DNA from: Gracilaria caudata
Lineage: Eukaryota; Rhodophyta; Florideophyceae; Gracilariales; Gracilariaceae
NCBI GenBank assembly: GCA_030374735.1
Contig: JASCIV010000629.1
Coordinates: forward strand, 1-15,560
Length of the DNA stretch: 15,560 nt
Direction: 5' to 3'
In this document: positions 1 to 9,675 of the stretch, piece by piece
Layout of the letters: each line of letters starts with the position of its first letter
Position numbering within the stretch: the stretch's first letter is position 1
Made by a program: the position numbers and the translations under genes
The notes under the pieces: generated by a model
The model's input: the letters and a program-made list of their open reading frames with translations, nothing else
Told to the model about the DNA's origin: nothing
Database searches by the model: none

Positions 1-930
1 AAGCTGGCATTGCTACTGCCCTTGCTGTGCTTATCATATCAATCACGCCGACTGCGTCCCCATCCGTCCCCCACACTGCCACTGCCTGCACTGCCACCTC
101 CCATCTGTGCCCCTCCTCCCTCCCTATCCCACCCCCATTTCAGCGTCGCCCCGTACATATCGCGCCTCATACCAATTTAACCTTTCCAACCTCAACTAAC
201 TTTTGCTATCCACTGCTCTCCACTCGCCCTCTCGCCGCATTCCATCGTATAATTCTCAATTTCTTGTCATACACCCCCACCCTCCTACCTGCACCGCTCG
301 TGCACCGCTCGTAGTACGACGCTCGTAAGCCCAAATTCCCCGCCTTTATCCGCACGTTGATCACGTGCTTGCCTCCGCACTTCTTGCTTTGCTTTGCTTT
401 GCTTTGTCTCCACAGCGTCAGCTCTTGTCTCAGTCATCCACTGCACCACCGTGTCTCCCGAATATCTTTTCTCCTTCCCTTTTGTGCTGCTACGCTCCGA
501 CATCTGCTCTACCACGTTGGCCCGCCCTTCCACCCTCGTCGGCCTTCATTGGTGTTTTCCTTTCTGTACCCCGCGTCCCCCACCCTTCCCGATTCAGATC
601 TCCCATCTCCGTTCCTTTCCAGTGTTCATTCCTCATTCACACCCGCTGCACATGCCACTTGTTACCCCTCCCCTTCTTCAAAACCTTCTCTCACTGCACC
701 TCAGTGCACCCGCCCGCACACCCCCTTGCTCGCCCACAACAAACCACCCCCCGCCCATCGTTTCCGTTATCTTTCTCCGTTCCCCAGTGCCTCCCCTCGC
801 ATGGGTCAATTAACCGCGCATCCCCTCCCCTTCTGCTCCTCACTTAAGCATCATCATCCCCCCCACCACCACTCCTACCCTTTCCGCTGCGTCCGTACAA
901 CATCCCACCAGCGCCCCACTGCCGCACATC
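1..930 (+). other. Pyrimidine-rich 5' flank of the zinc-finger gene
   Basis: The top strand is strongly C/T-rich over most of this stretch. All three forward frames stay open for long distances around 357-960 because every stop codon needs a purine, so I do not treat those frames as genes. Inside it are a (GCTTT)x4 tract at 386-405, an 11-bp tandem repeat TGCACCGCTCG at 290-300/301-311, and a CACGTG box at 362-367. By position it is the promoter and 5' UTR of the gene starting at 931. No clear TATA box was seen. Confidence 0.5.
386..405. repeat. (GCTTT)4 pentanucleotide tract
   Basis: Four perfect tandem copies of GCTTT lie in the pyrimidine-rich 5' flank. A short microsatellite of this kind may vary in copy number. 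Confidence 0.85.
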
Positions 931-1966
931 ATGGACCTCTCCGACATCGTACACGGCCTTAAGCCCCAACGTCAGCGTCGAGCCACCAGCTCCTCCAACA
1001 CAAACTCCCCCCCTTCCTCCTCCCCATCCCCGCCACGTCAGGCCCGCGCCTCCTCCAGCTCACAGTCACCTCCCATCGACGTACGTCTCCCCTCCTTCGC
1101 GCCCCATAACTCCCATCTCCGTCGCTCCGCCTCCGCCGCCCACCGCTCTGTCTCCGACCACTCCGCCGTCGATCCCACGCCGCACGCCACCGCCGCCGCC
1201 GCCAGCTCCTCGCAGAGTGTGCTCAGCTGCGACAAATGCTCGCGCACCTTTTCGTCCGCCCGCCAGTTTGAACAGCATATATCTGTGTTTCACGCGCGCG
1301 CCAAGGTGCCGTCGCGGCCGCGTGACGCCAATTTCCTGTGCGCGTACTGCGGCAAAAAGTTCACGTCGCCGTCGAAACGCACGCTGCATGTGAATGCCAC
1401 GCACATGGGATTGAAACCGTATCAGTGCGAGACGTGTTCCAAGTCGTTTGGGTACAAGGGAGGTATGTGTTCTACTTTTTTTTTCGGTGGCTGTGCCGTG
1501 GGCACGAAGTGGCGGCATGATGCGACATGAGATTTGCTGACAGAGCGTGCGTTTTGTTTTGTTGTGCGTTGGTTTGCATTGACGCGTGTTGGCTGTGGCG
1601 TAGACCTTGCGAAGGTGAGTTGGAAGCAATCTTTCGAAAGCCTTGTTGTGAGATCAAGCGTGGGGCCACTTCTTCTCTCTAACCGTTGTACTCTCACTTA
1701 TGGCGCTGCTTGACCGTAGCACATGGCGTCCCATTCTGGAGAGAAGCCGTATTCTTGTTATCTCTGTGGCGCCAGGTTTGCCAGGAACTTCTACGTCAAA
1801 GTAAGTGCCATCCCGATACACTATATCCCATTCGTTATTATGGCCTCTTTTTTTTAATGAGGGAAAGCTAACCAGAAGGGAAAACGCTCATTCATTCATT
1901 CTTCCTCACCTACAGAGGCATATAGAAACGATTCATGAGAAGAAGGGTCAATCTTCGTCGCTGTAG
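931..1966 (+). CDS. C2H2 zinc-finger protein, four exons (224 aa)
   Basis: Proposed exons are 931-1462, 1604-1614, 1720-1800 and 1916-1966 (675 nt including TAG). Introns begin GTATGT, GTGAGT and GTAAGT and end TAG, TAG and CAG; introns 2 and 3 contain CTAAC. The first ~100 residues are Ser/Pro/Ala/His-rich and probably disordered. Four C2H2 fingers follow: C-x2-C-x12-H-x4-H starting at CDKC, a second at CAYC, a third (H-x3-H) at CETC, and a fourth at CYLC ending HIETIH. Linkers of the GEKPY/GLKPY type precede fingers 3 and 4, as in DNA-binding tandem fingers. Finger 3 exists only if the 11-nt exon is included (GYKG + DLAK + HMASH), which strongly supports the model. Unspliced, the frame runs from exon 1 into intron 1 and would give a false 199-aa product. 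Probable nuclear transcription regulator; targets unknown. Confidence 0.88.
1604..1614 (+). other. 11-nt micro-exon in finger 3
   Basis: ACCTTGCGAAG is flanked by TAG upstream and GTGAGT downstream. With the last G of exon 1 it encodes Asp-Leu-Ala-Lys, the helix residues just before the first zinc-binding His of finger 3. Skipping it shifts the frame, and the next exon (1720, starting CAC = His) needs it for the correct C-x2-C-x12-H-x3-H spacing. Confidence 0.85.
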
Positions 1967-2051
1967 TTCTAGCTGCTTTCGATTCCACGCCGAATTACAT
2001 TTTGTGCACTCTGTTTTTGATTCCTAGCTGCGAATCTGAACAAAACACACA

Positions 2052-2198
2052 ATGTGCTCCGAAGTAAAGAAAAAGAATGCTTCACAAGCTCGCAGCTCCA
2101 GCAATAGGCGCGTGGAAAAGGCAGCCCTGAATCGAAACGAAGAGACGACAGCTTTGCTAATCCGCGTCATACAAAATTGCGATCAAAGGGGCAAATGA
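2052..2198 (+). CDS. Possible small ORF, 48 aa, unknown
   Basis: An ATG-TGA frame just downstream of the zinc-finger gene. The product is lysine/arginine-rich at the start and has a helical-looking second half (EETTALLIRVIQNC). Its composition is more protein-like than the other short frames in this spacer. Another long open frame in a different register begins at its 3' end (about 2190-2460), which could mean a frameshifted or decayed longer gene. It resembles no family I can name; a fragment of a DNA-binding or transposon protein is only a guess. Confidence 0.25.
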   Translation: MCSEVKKKNASQARSSSNRRVEKAALNRNEETTALLIRVIQNCDQRGK

Positions 2199-3062
2199 AA
2201 AGCTTTGTGAGATTGGCTTCTGTGGTTGTGCATCTCACGTGCACTCGAGAGTGACCAGACAAGCTGTTTTATGGCACGAAAACATGCCTAACAAATACCC
2301 TACCCAAGGGGCATGTCCCCCGAAGCAAGCCACTCTGTATTTTGGGAAACACTCATCTTGCTTGGGTGGCCAAACGATAATTCATTCACCTTTTTGCGGC
2401 GTACGTGAAGGATCTTCTTCGCGCCGCTTGTGTGCAATCGTCTGGCATAAAGCTGAATGATTACTACGCAGATTCTCGCTGCAAACGTTTGCAAACCGAG
2501 CACCAAATTCACGAACACAAAAGAGAACAAGAAAAAGCAGAGCAGGACTCCGCCGTGAGCTCCTCTTGGAAACAATACGCACACACACACCATACCGGTA
2601 TCGCAAAAATCAAAAGTGTGCTAAACGGCTTTGTTCATTTCTCGCAGATAAGCAAATGTTGAAAAACAAAATAATGCCGCGTGTGGGGTAACTGCTTTTG
2701 CGATCAGGACGCCACCACGTGCTTTGATTATCATATTATGGCGCCGTTGCCTTCATTAACGGACCGAATAACTTGCTCAGCTGCTATTTGGCCGCAAGAG
2801 GGCTCCAAGATCGTTTCTGTCGCCTGGCAACGGTTTTCAATCTCAAGACAGCGAGTAGTTTTCATTTTGCCACGCCTCACGGCGGTTTTTTTTGTTCGAA
2901 GCGACGCGTTGCAGTCACATACAAAGACAGCGTGAAAACGACGGCTCCCTGATTCGTTTGAAGAAAAACTTATGTGCAATAGAAGTGCGCTCGCGAGGCA
3001 TCTGCGACGCTCATAACGGTTTTCATAACGAAAAGGAGAAGAAAAGGGGGCGATGGGCGGAG

Positions 3063-3081
3063 ACAGCATGTAACATGCTGT
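3063..3081. repeat. 19-bp near-perfect palindrome
   Basis: Arms ACAGCATGT and ACATGCTGT (9 bp each) around a single A. It lies in non-coding spacer and has no assigned role. Confidence 0.8.
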
Positions 3082-5149
3082 ACTGTCACGAGGCTTTCTC
3101 GCGTGCGTTTGGTGGACTCAGCCTTAGCTGAGGATGTGTTCCTGTAACCGTTTTCTCGTGAGTAACATTATGAAGCGCTCTCAGAAGCTACACATGGGCC
3201 GGGCTCCAAGCTCATACAAACGAGTGGGCACGGAGGACAGACAAATGCTCAGTGACAGCACCGTCCGGTCCCAGTGCTGAGAAAGATGCCGATGAAAGAA
3301 ATGACATTGTGTTGTTGTAACGAAACAGCTTCAAGTTACAGTACGTGCTTCGCTTTTCAGGCCACATTTGTGGTAAGGAATCCTTGGAATGTACCGTACT
3401 TTGGCCCGAAAATTGTGCGGACGCAGGAGCCTTTTTGATTCCTCAACGTGCGTATCATAAAACAATTTGTATTTGTCAATAATATCTCTCGGAAGAATTG
3501 CCACGCTCGTTGCAGAATAAATCCACTCCACAAACAGCTGCGTGATAATGTTATTACGGTCAATTCACACCAAAGCGCACGGGGCCGTGACGACTCTTTC
3601 CGAGTCAGAAGTGTCTACGTCGTTTCAGCTGTGCTTTTATCCCATAAGCGGGGCACAAATGTCAAGCTGCGGTGATCGCCCTTTTGTTCCATCCCGGAAG
3701 AGATCATGTGGCATCTCCCGAGAAACCCCATTCGTCTATAATGTTATTGCTCTAAGACAATCCCGTTTGAGCGAAATGGCGTCCTTATGTGCTGGTACCA
3801 TTAGCAATCCTCTTACTTGCCATGCACAACTTGTCCTCCTTCGCCCTAAGTTATGGAACGCTTCTGGTCCATACACACTAACATTTTTGAAAGCATATGT
3901 TTTTAGCCGAGGGATTGAAAAAATGTGTATATAGACCTGTTTGTAAGGAACTTTCTGCTAGTTAGCTATGGTATGTAGGAGTTCCTGGGGAAGCAGAATG
4001 TCTTGAGTCTACTGCAAATTCACAAAGCTCTTCTGAGGTTTGCAGAAATAAATGCAATGTTGCCAAAAACGTTACAGTACCTTCACTCAAAACACAGGTC
4101 AGAATCCTTCAAGCAATTCTACTCTTAGCATACTCGATCCCAATATACTCGTCTCTTTGTTTATCTCACGGAAAGAAGAACAAGAGTTACCGACAATCCA
4201 AAGCTTAACAAATTTTGATGTCTTCCCCGAGAAGAAGGCATGCAGTTTAAGTCGTTCTGTGTCTACATGGGTAGAAGTGTTTCTATTGAGTTTATATATG
4301 TGCAATAGCAAAGTGTAAATGTTCCATTTTCTGACAAGAGGAAATCGAGCGACAACACGTAAGGAGACCTGATTGCTATGGCTTTCTTGACCATCGCCAT
4401 ATGCAATCGTTCCTCGGGCACCTGCAACCGATGCCTGCTTAAGACAGCCGAGAGTAACGATGACTAGTCTGTACTGACATCTCTTTCACTGCAAGTGCTC
4501 TGTGAGGAATTAGAGCGTAGAGTCGTTTCAATTCGAAGAAAACTGGAGCAGAGACATGCTCCCTGATTTAATTGGAGTCAGTAAGATCTAGATTGTAGAA
4601 GACTGTATTTCTGAAACAGTGTAAAGTGTAAATCAGCGAAGAGGCCAGACGAGCAATGATCCGTCTGACGCTCACGTCTTAATGCTGAATCATCGATTTT
4701 TGGCTTGAAAACATTATAGTTACAAGATCAATTGTGAAGGTTCTGCACAGTCGTTGATAATTGAGACACTTTACTCACAGCTCGAGAAATTACTGTTCTT
4801 CTTTCCTTTGGTTACAATCCTTCAAATATCAATAATTCTGTCCATCTCACCACTGGGGACGGGAGTCAGTGCATCTTGCGCAGGACAATTCACTAACTTC
4901 AACCGGTGTTTGATTTACTGAAACTACGCAAGAGACACATCTTACTTGTACCAGAGCATCATTGGTGACAGTCCTATTGACTATCAAGTTGGTGCAGCAA
5001 GTGGTTCTTAGAGGATCTGTTACACGCAAAGCAAATGTGATTAATTGGCCGGCTTTTGAGCAAATTCTTGGCAACCATTTCCCAACGCCCGCGAACTTCA
5101 CGTCCCTCAGGCAATCGCATTCGAGTGTTACAGGTCGCAGCTACCCTTG

Positions 5150-5177
5150 TACCCTTGGTACCGTCGTACCAAGGGTA
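5150..5177. repeat. Perfect 12-bp inverted repeat with 4-nt loop
   Basis: TACCCTTGGTAC, then CGTC, then GTACCAAGGGTA. The left arm is preceded by a partial direct copy (TACCCTTG at 5142-5148 region). A stem of this length with a tight loop is rare by chance. It lies about 680 bp upstream of the histidine-brace gene. It may be a hairpin in a transcript, a protein-binding palindrome or the relic of a mobile-element end. Confidence 0.85.
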
Positions 5178-5856
5178 TGAGCGATAACCCCGTGCACCCG
5201 CAAAGGGAGTTTCCCGGTCTGCCACTACGCAGATCCGGAACAACAGGTGCGACGCACGGAAAGAACATCTCTCATACAAATAATCATGAAACAAACCTCG
5301 CTGTCGCCTTGTTGCTGTATGACTTCTTCGAAGTCGACGCCAATCAGGGTTCTCGCGGACTCTAACATTAGTGCACATACACCATGTATCATATTTGTAC
5401 CGCAAAAGAGAGCCTAGTTCTAAATTTGATTCAAGGTTAGCTACAAACCCTCGAGCATCTGGAGCAGAAACGGCTGTTGCCCGAGGAGTTCTTCAATGAG
5501 ACATATTAGAAACATGTACAGGGCTCCACGTCAAACCTTCACCCCCCTCACCCCCTTATGCTATGTTGCTGATCATATTTGGTACAGTAAGGAAACAGGT
5601 ATGGGAAGTCCACGTACTCACAATCCGTTCATACAATACAAGCCTCAAACAAACGTCCATGTAACCCTCTTCAACAGGTCTCATCATCTTGATCGGAATG
5701 TTAGCAAACACGGTGTCAAGATCCTGGGATTCGAAATGGTTCAAGAGAACGGCGGAGCCATGTTTCGCTTTCCCACCCTCGACATCGAAGCCTTGTAGCA
5801 TTTGTTCAGTTGGGCTTCTTGTCGTGCATCTGCTTGCCACTTTTCTTTCCAAAGTC

Positions 5857-7067
5857 ATGTTTATTCTTTTGAGATGTGTCACGTTTCTGTTTTCTGTTCT
5901 ACAAGTAGCTTTGGCTCATTCAACTATGACCGATCCACAATCCATTTCGCCTGGGGTAAGCTTTTTCAACGTCGTTTTGGAGTAACTATCTACACATATC
6001 TAACATTTTTCGTATCTGCTCAGACTTGCCGGCTTGGTGGTGAACCGCAGTTTGGAGTGCTCAATTGCCCTGGTCCATGCGACCTCCAAGCAGTAGAGGG
6101 CACGTACAAGTACTCAAATTACGGATCTCCAGAGAACCCTGCGCGAGTGTATAAGCGGGGCGAACGAACAACTATCAAGTATCAAAGGAACAATCACGGT
6201 CCAGGCGGTTTCATCCGCCTCACACTCGTTACTCCAGACCAAATTATGGATCGAGAAGCTCACAAACGCAATGCCTTTCATTACAGCTGCTGGGGCGCAC
6301 AACCTGTGCGAGCAGCCTCCAACGAACTCGAGAAGGACCATTTTGGCTTTACTTTCGTCGGCAGTGATGGAGAGCAGCACAGCCAACCCAAGGGCTATTA
6401 CATGGCTGATGTCACAATTCCCTCATGCGTCCCAGATGGTGACTATGTGATGGGCTGGGTCTGGTATGGCGGGACTGGTGGATCAATCACGAGCAATGTT
6501 CCCCAGCAACCAGTCCCGTGGGGATACTTTGGGGACTACTGGTCCTGTTCTTTCGTTCGGATCAGCGGTGGAATACCGCTTGCCCCCTCGTGCGAGCCTG
6601 TTTTTGTGAACGATATGGCTCAATTCTCCGAGGAAGGATGCATGTCTGCAAATGATGAACCGGGGGTTTGTCCAAGCGAGCCTTGCAAAGTAGACGGAAC
6701 ATACCAGAAACCTCAGCCTTTCAAGTACGGATCAAAGCCAGAACCACTTACTCCAGCGAACTTTGGTGGGATTCTTGATAAGAGCTTCGAAACTGAAGCA
6801 ACCATCGCGACCCCCTCCGTTTCTAACTCAGCTTTGCCAGAGTCTTCCTTCTCCGACACATCACCATCTCCTGTATCAGTTCAGGATATGATATTGACTC
6901 CCTCAACGGCTCCTTCCCCGTTTGTCGGAATAGATATGGTTGATACATATCCAGATCATAGCATGGAACCCGCATATGAAACTTTTGACGCTATGCCGTC
7001 AGTGACTGAGGAGCTTACCGAAGAGCCAGGACTGCCGGTGGAGGAACTCAAGAGCGAGGTAAGGTGA
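5857..7067 (+). CDS. Secreted histidine-brace protein, LPMO-like, two exons (380 aa)
   Basis: Exons are 5857-5955 and 6024-7067, joined in phase 0; the 68-bp intron has GTAAGC, a CTAAC site at 6000-6004 and CAG. The ATG at 5857 gives a 20-residue hydrophobic signal peptide ending ALA, so His21 becomes mature residue 1, as LPMOs require. The core (~21-216) carries CPGPCD (48-53), RNNHGPGGF (88-96, candidate second copper ligand His91) and a WSCSFVRISGG strand (206-216), where Phe210 or Tyr205 could be the axial aromatic. A Cys-rich patch (~222-254) and a Ser/Thr/Pro-rich acidic tail (~257-380) follow, perhaps a glycosylated linker or wall anchor. By general pattern it resembles uncharacterised LPMO-like secreted proteins of fungi and oomycetes; I cannot assign an AA family. 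Likely role: copper-dependent oxidative attack on an extracellular polysaccharide. The stop lies 6 nt past a good donor (GAG|GTAAGG), so a spliced longer isoform is possible. Confidence 0.8.
5956..6023 (+). other. 68-bp intron of the histidine-brace gene
   Basis: GTAAGC donor, CTAAC branch-like site about 20 nt before the CAG acceptor. It separates an exon coding the signal peptide plus the first 13 mature residues (including His1) from the rest of the enzyme. Confidence 0.85.
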
Positions 7068-7270
7068 GGAGCGTCGTAGGTTCATCAGGTCTGGGTTCTC
7101 TTCGTGATTCGAAATCCCAGAAGAACTAATCTGGGGGTGACGTTATCGAACAACGGACGGTGACATCGGGGAAAGCCGATGAGGACAAGCCTGAGCTTTG
7201 TGCAATGCGTTTCGCGTCGTTGTCACTGAAATATTATGAAAGTTACCTTTTTTGTGTGCAGCTTAAAAAG

Positions 7271-7286
7271 TTTTTTTTTTTTTTTT
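7271..7286 (+). repeat. T16 homopolymer
   Basis: Sixteen consecutive T about 200 bp after the stop of the histidine-brace gene. Confidence 0.9.
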
Positions 7287-7410
7287 GACTTGTCCGTCCT
7301 GAATTCTGAAACGTGTCAAAACATTTGATAAATGTTCAATATTTTGGCCCATGAAAAAATCCTCTCCCGTTTGAGAGAATGGCAGCAAGGAAACGAAAAC
7401 GGTGTAGGGA

Positions 7411-7418
7411 TGACGTCA
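7411..7418. promoter_or_regulatory. CRE-like TGACGTCA palindrome
   Basis: A perfect 8-bp site of the type bound by CREB/ATF-family bZIP factors. It is not next to a called start codon, so function is unproven. Confidence 0.3.
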
Positions 7419-8406
7419 AGTCTCTTTGCATCTGCGCCATTGAAAGGGCTTTCAGCCAAGTGCTTTAAATCCCTTCCTCATTGGCTCTTGAAATCAATCG
7501 CCTGATGTGCTGTGGATATAAGGATCACAAATTAGCTGTCTGACACGTCAGTTATAATACATAAGTTTATCCTTGTAGTTTTTGTTTTCCTTCTAAGGGA
7601 ACTCTTGAAATTGGGCAGGGGGATCACAGATGACCTCAAGTGCAAGTCATGAGAACTAGCACGGACATTTGAAACCGTTCAGATTTGAAACTTAAAAATC
7701 CTGGAACAAAATCAACGTTCAGATGCTTCTTCGATCTCTCGTTTGTACGTGTATTTTTCCTTCAAGAAGGCCTGACTGTCCAAATGTTAGGTATACAACT
7801 TCTCTTGCGAGGAGAAACTCGAAGAAGCGTATGAAGAACATTCTTGTATCTGTTCAAGTCAATCTGTCGCCATTAATCGTTGCAATGGGATTCGATACGC
7901 GGAAGAGGGTTTACATTACGAATTGATGCGCTTCATTCCTTCTTCAAATTATCTACGCAGCGGAGCGAGTGCAGTTTACATACAGATCTTTGAGATCTTA
8001 CTCAATGTCACCTTGGGGTAATTTTACCTCTACGTTTTGAAATCATGAGACAGCGACTATTCAGAAAGCATTTTCAACACTGTATATTAGAGAAGAGGTT
8101 TTTTTTTCACTGGGCAGTCCTCGGACTTCATGTGATGTGATGATTGGTATCAGATTTTGTTCATAATTGTTCGAAGAATAAATGAGAGTAGGAAGAATTT
8201 CGAGAGAACACTCGCGAAAGCCTGCAATTCCATTGTGGGAGACGTAGTTCGAAAACTATTCGACGATTTCCACACTGTATCAGAAAGTGCTAAGGGAGAG
8301 GAAACTGAAGCTTAGATGTAGCAGTCAAACTTTGTATGTACATGAGACGGTACGATCCTAGTTCATCATTCGAAGCAGAGATCACAATTCCGGCATCAAT
8401 GCCTGC

Positions 8407-9675
8407 TCACTTGAAGAACTTGACATCCGTCGTGATCCACTCGCCATTCGCTGTGGCAGCAAAACGAATAGTCCGACCTAGTGGAATATTGTACAACCAT
8501 GTTCCTCGATTCTTTCCTTCCAGAAAGAAAGGCGCCGCAGTGTCCACGTTCACTCTCTTGTTGTCCATGTAGAACTCTACGGATGATACACCCGATCCTT
8601 CAACTGGAATCGCTTCCACGCCAATCCGCGAATACATCCCAATGTTGATCTCCGTACCTGAGACCAGTTCGCGGGTCTGCGTTCCATCGGCCCAGAGCAC
8701 AAGTTTGGCAATGTGCTTGCGAGGTAGCGGGGTGGGAGACGGCGAGGGTCCGCTGTCACCTTTTGGGGCGCTTCGTCCGCGGGATAAGGAGTCGATTCGG
8801 ATATCCGCACACTGAATGTACTCTTCAGGGAAATTGTAACCACCACACGGAGGTTTGTTGCGTGATACTCCCCCTCGAGCCCCGCCTTGACCGTAACATG
8901 TGCCCCAATGTGGTCGATTAGGTCCATCAAAGTAATCTAGTACTCCAGGTGGATTGCAGGTGTTAGCCGTAACCCAATACCATTGGAGAACGCAGTGCCG
9001 ACAGTTGAAATCCCTTGGCAGACGAAAGGTAGCGTAGTGAGGGCGATAGTCGTCATATCGGGCGCCGGAACGACACGGAAGATACCAGCGACCCGGGTAG
9101 CGTCGGTCTGTCGGCCCACAGTGAGAACTCTTGCCACTCTCGCATTCTGGTTGATATGCACGTTTCAGCTGCCTACACGCCCCTTTGTGGAAGCATTCAC
9201 GGCTAATTTCGCCTCCGCATTTTGCCACATCACATACATGCATTTCGATGAAGCCGTTATGGTGAGTTACAATCGACATTCCAACTCCAAGAACATCTCC
9301 TTGCGCATATGAAGCCACTATACGACCACCATGGTAGTACATCCCACCGCGTAAATGGTGCTGTGGCCCATTGACTCGATCGCCACATACCCCAGACCTC
9401 CAGCGAAAGGAAGGACTGTACGGATTGTATGGAGCCCATCCTCTCGGACCGGCGGCGTAGACCTGGCTTCGACGAGCGCTACCAGGAGAGCTTGCCTTGT
9501 CGCCTGCTGGGAAGTGTAGCCAATAGTCCTTTGGTGCCCTCTCATCAACTGAATACGGCATGAATGGAAGACGAGCCAGAGCCCCTCTTTGATTGGGCTT
9601 ATTCATGCATCCATGAGCAAAGATAAGTGTGAAGAGGGCCGAAAATAAAGAAAGTGATAGAAGAGGCGGGTACAT
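8407..9675 (-). CDS. AA15-like lytic polysaccharide monooxygenase with C-terminal beta module (422 aa)
   Basis: Single exon. The frame is open upstream to 9894, but the ATG at 9675-9673 gives a classic 20-residue signal peptide ending IFA, so His21 becomes the mature N-terminus; I choose this start. AA15 hallmarks in order: HGCMNKPNQRGAL (21-33), GVCGD (95-99), GGMYYHGGRIVASY (110-123), THHNGFIEMHVC (137-148, second copper ligand His139), CRHCVLQWYWVTANTC (225-240), HWGTC (256-260) and EEYIQCADI (284-292, Tyr286 a candidate axial residue). Many cysteines suggest disulfides. The core (~275 aa) is longer than typical AA15 domains, with insertions around 40-90, 163-215 and 262-280. A Pro/Ser linker (PSPSPTPLP, 310-318) leads to a ~105-residue beta-rich module (SSVEFYMDNKRV) resembling Ig-like bacterial/algal accessory domains. 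AA15 enzymes oxidise chitin or cellulose; here the substrate is unknown, probably a cell-wall glycan. Acts outside the cell. Confidence 0.9.
   Translation of the reverse strand: MYPPLLSLSLFSALFTLIFAHGCMNKPNQRGALARLPFMPYSVDERAPKDYWLHFPAGDKASSPGSARRSQVYAAGPRGWAPYNPYSPSFRWRSGVCGDRVNGPQHHLRGGMYYHGGRIVASYAQGDVLGVGMSIVTHHNGFIEMHVCDVAKCGGEISRECFHKGACRQLKRAYQPECESGKSSHCGPTDRRYPGRWYLPCRSGARYDDYRPHYATFRLPRDFNCRHCVLQWYWVTANTCNPPGVLDYFDGPNRPHWGTCYGQGGARGGVSRNKPPCGGYNFPEEYIQCADIRIDSLSRGRSAPKGDSGPSPSPTPLPRKHIAKLVLWADGTQTRELVSGTEINIGMYSRIGVEAIPVEGSGVSSVEFYMDNKRVNVDTAAPFFLEGKNRGTWLYNIPLGRTIRFAATANGEWITTDVKFFK

Larger units (their letters stand above)
1967..5856. other. Long gene-poor spacer
   Basis: About 3.9 kb with no recognisable protein domain on either strand. 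Open frames here are short, mutually overlapping and low-information. Contents worth noting: a 48-codon ORF at 2052-2198, an ACACAC run near 2579-2590, a 19-bp palindrome at 3063-3081 and a 12-bp-arm hairpin at 5150-5177. The last part must hold the promoter and 5' UTR of the gene at 5857. Decayed mobile elements are possible but I could not identify any. Confidence 0.5.
7068..8406. other. Spacer between convergent genes
   Basis: It holds the 3' UTRs of both LPMO-like genes. Visible elements are a T16 tract at 7271-7286, a palindromic TGACGTCA (CRE-like) at 7411-7418, and an AACATTT-GAT-AAATGTT palindrome at 7320-7336. A 67-codon frame at 7723-7926 has no recognisable features and I do not call it. 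Confidence 0.5.

Noticed and set aside
357..962. Three overlapping forward ORFs of 139-201 codons
   Set aside because: They coexist in all three frames of a pyrimidine-rich stretch that cannot easily form stop codons. Composition is Pro/Ser/His low complexity and no domain is seen.
1066..1629. 187-codon minus-strand ORF over the zinc-finger gene
   Set aside because: Antisense shadow of the zinc-finger exon 1, with Gly/Arg runs produced by Ser/Pro/Ala codons on the other strand.
5556..5882. 108-codon minus-strand ORF upstream of the histidine-brace gene
   Set aside because: It has protein-like stretches but overlaps the signal-peptide exon antisense, and an equally open frame exists on the plus strand. 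No recognisable domain supports either.
5802..6023. 5' extension of the histidine-brace ORF through the intron (non-ATG start)
   Set aside because: It starts at TTG, reads the 68-bp intron and loses the signal peptide and N-terminal His. The spliced model from ATG 5857 explains all of these.
7050..7125. Possible tRNA around GATTCGAAATCCC
   Set aside because: The T-arm-like string is imperfect and no matching acceptor, D-arm or anticodon stem can be folded around it.
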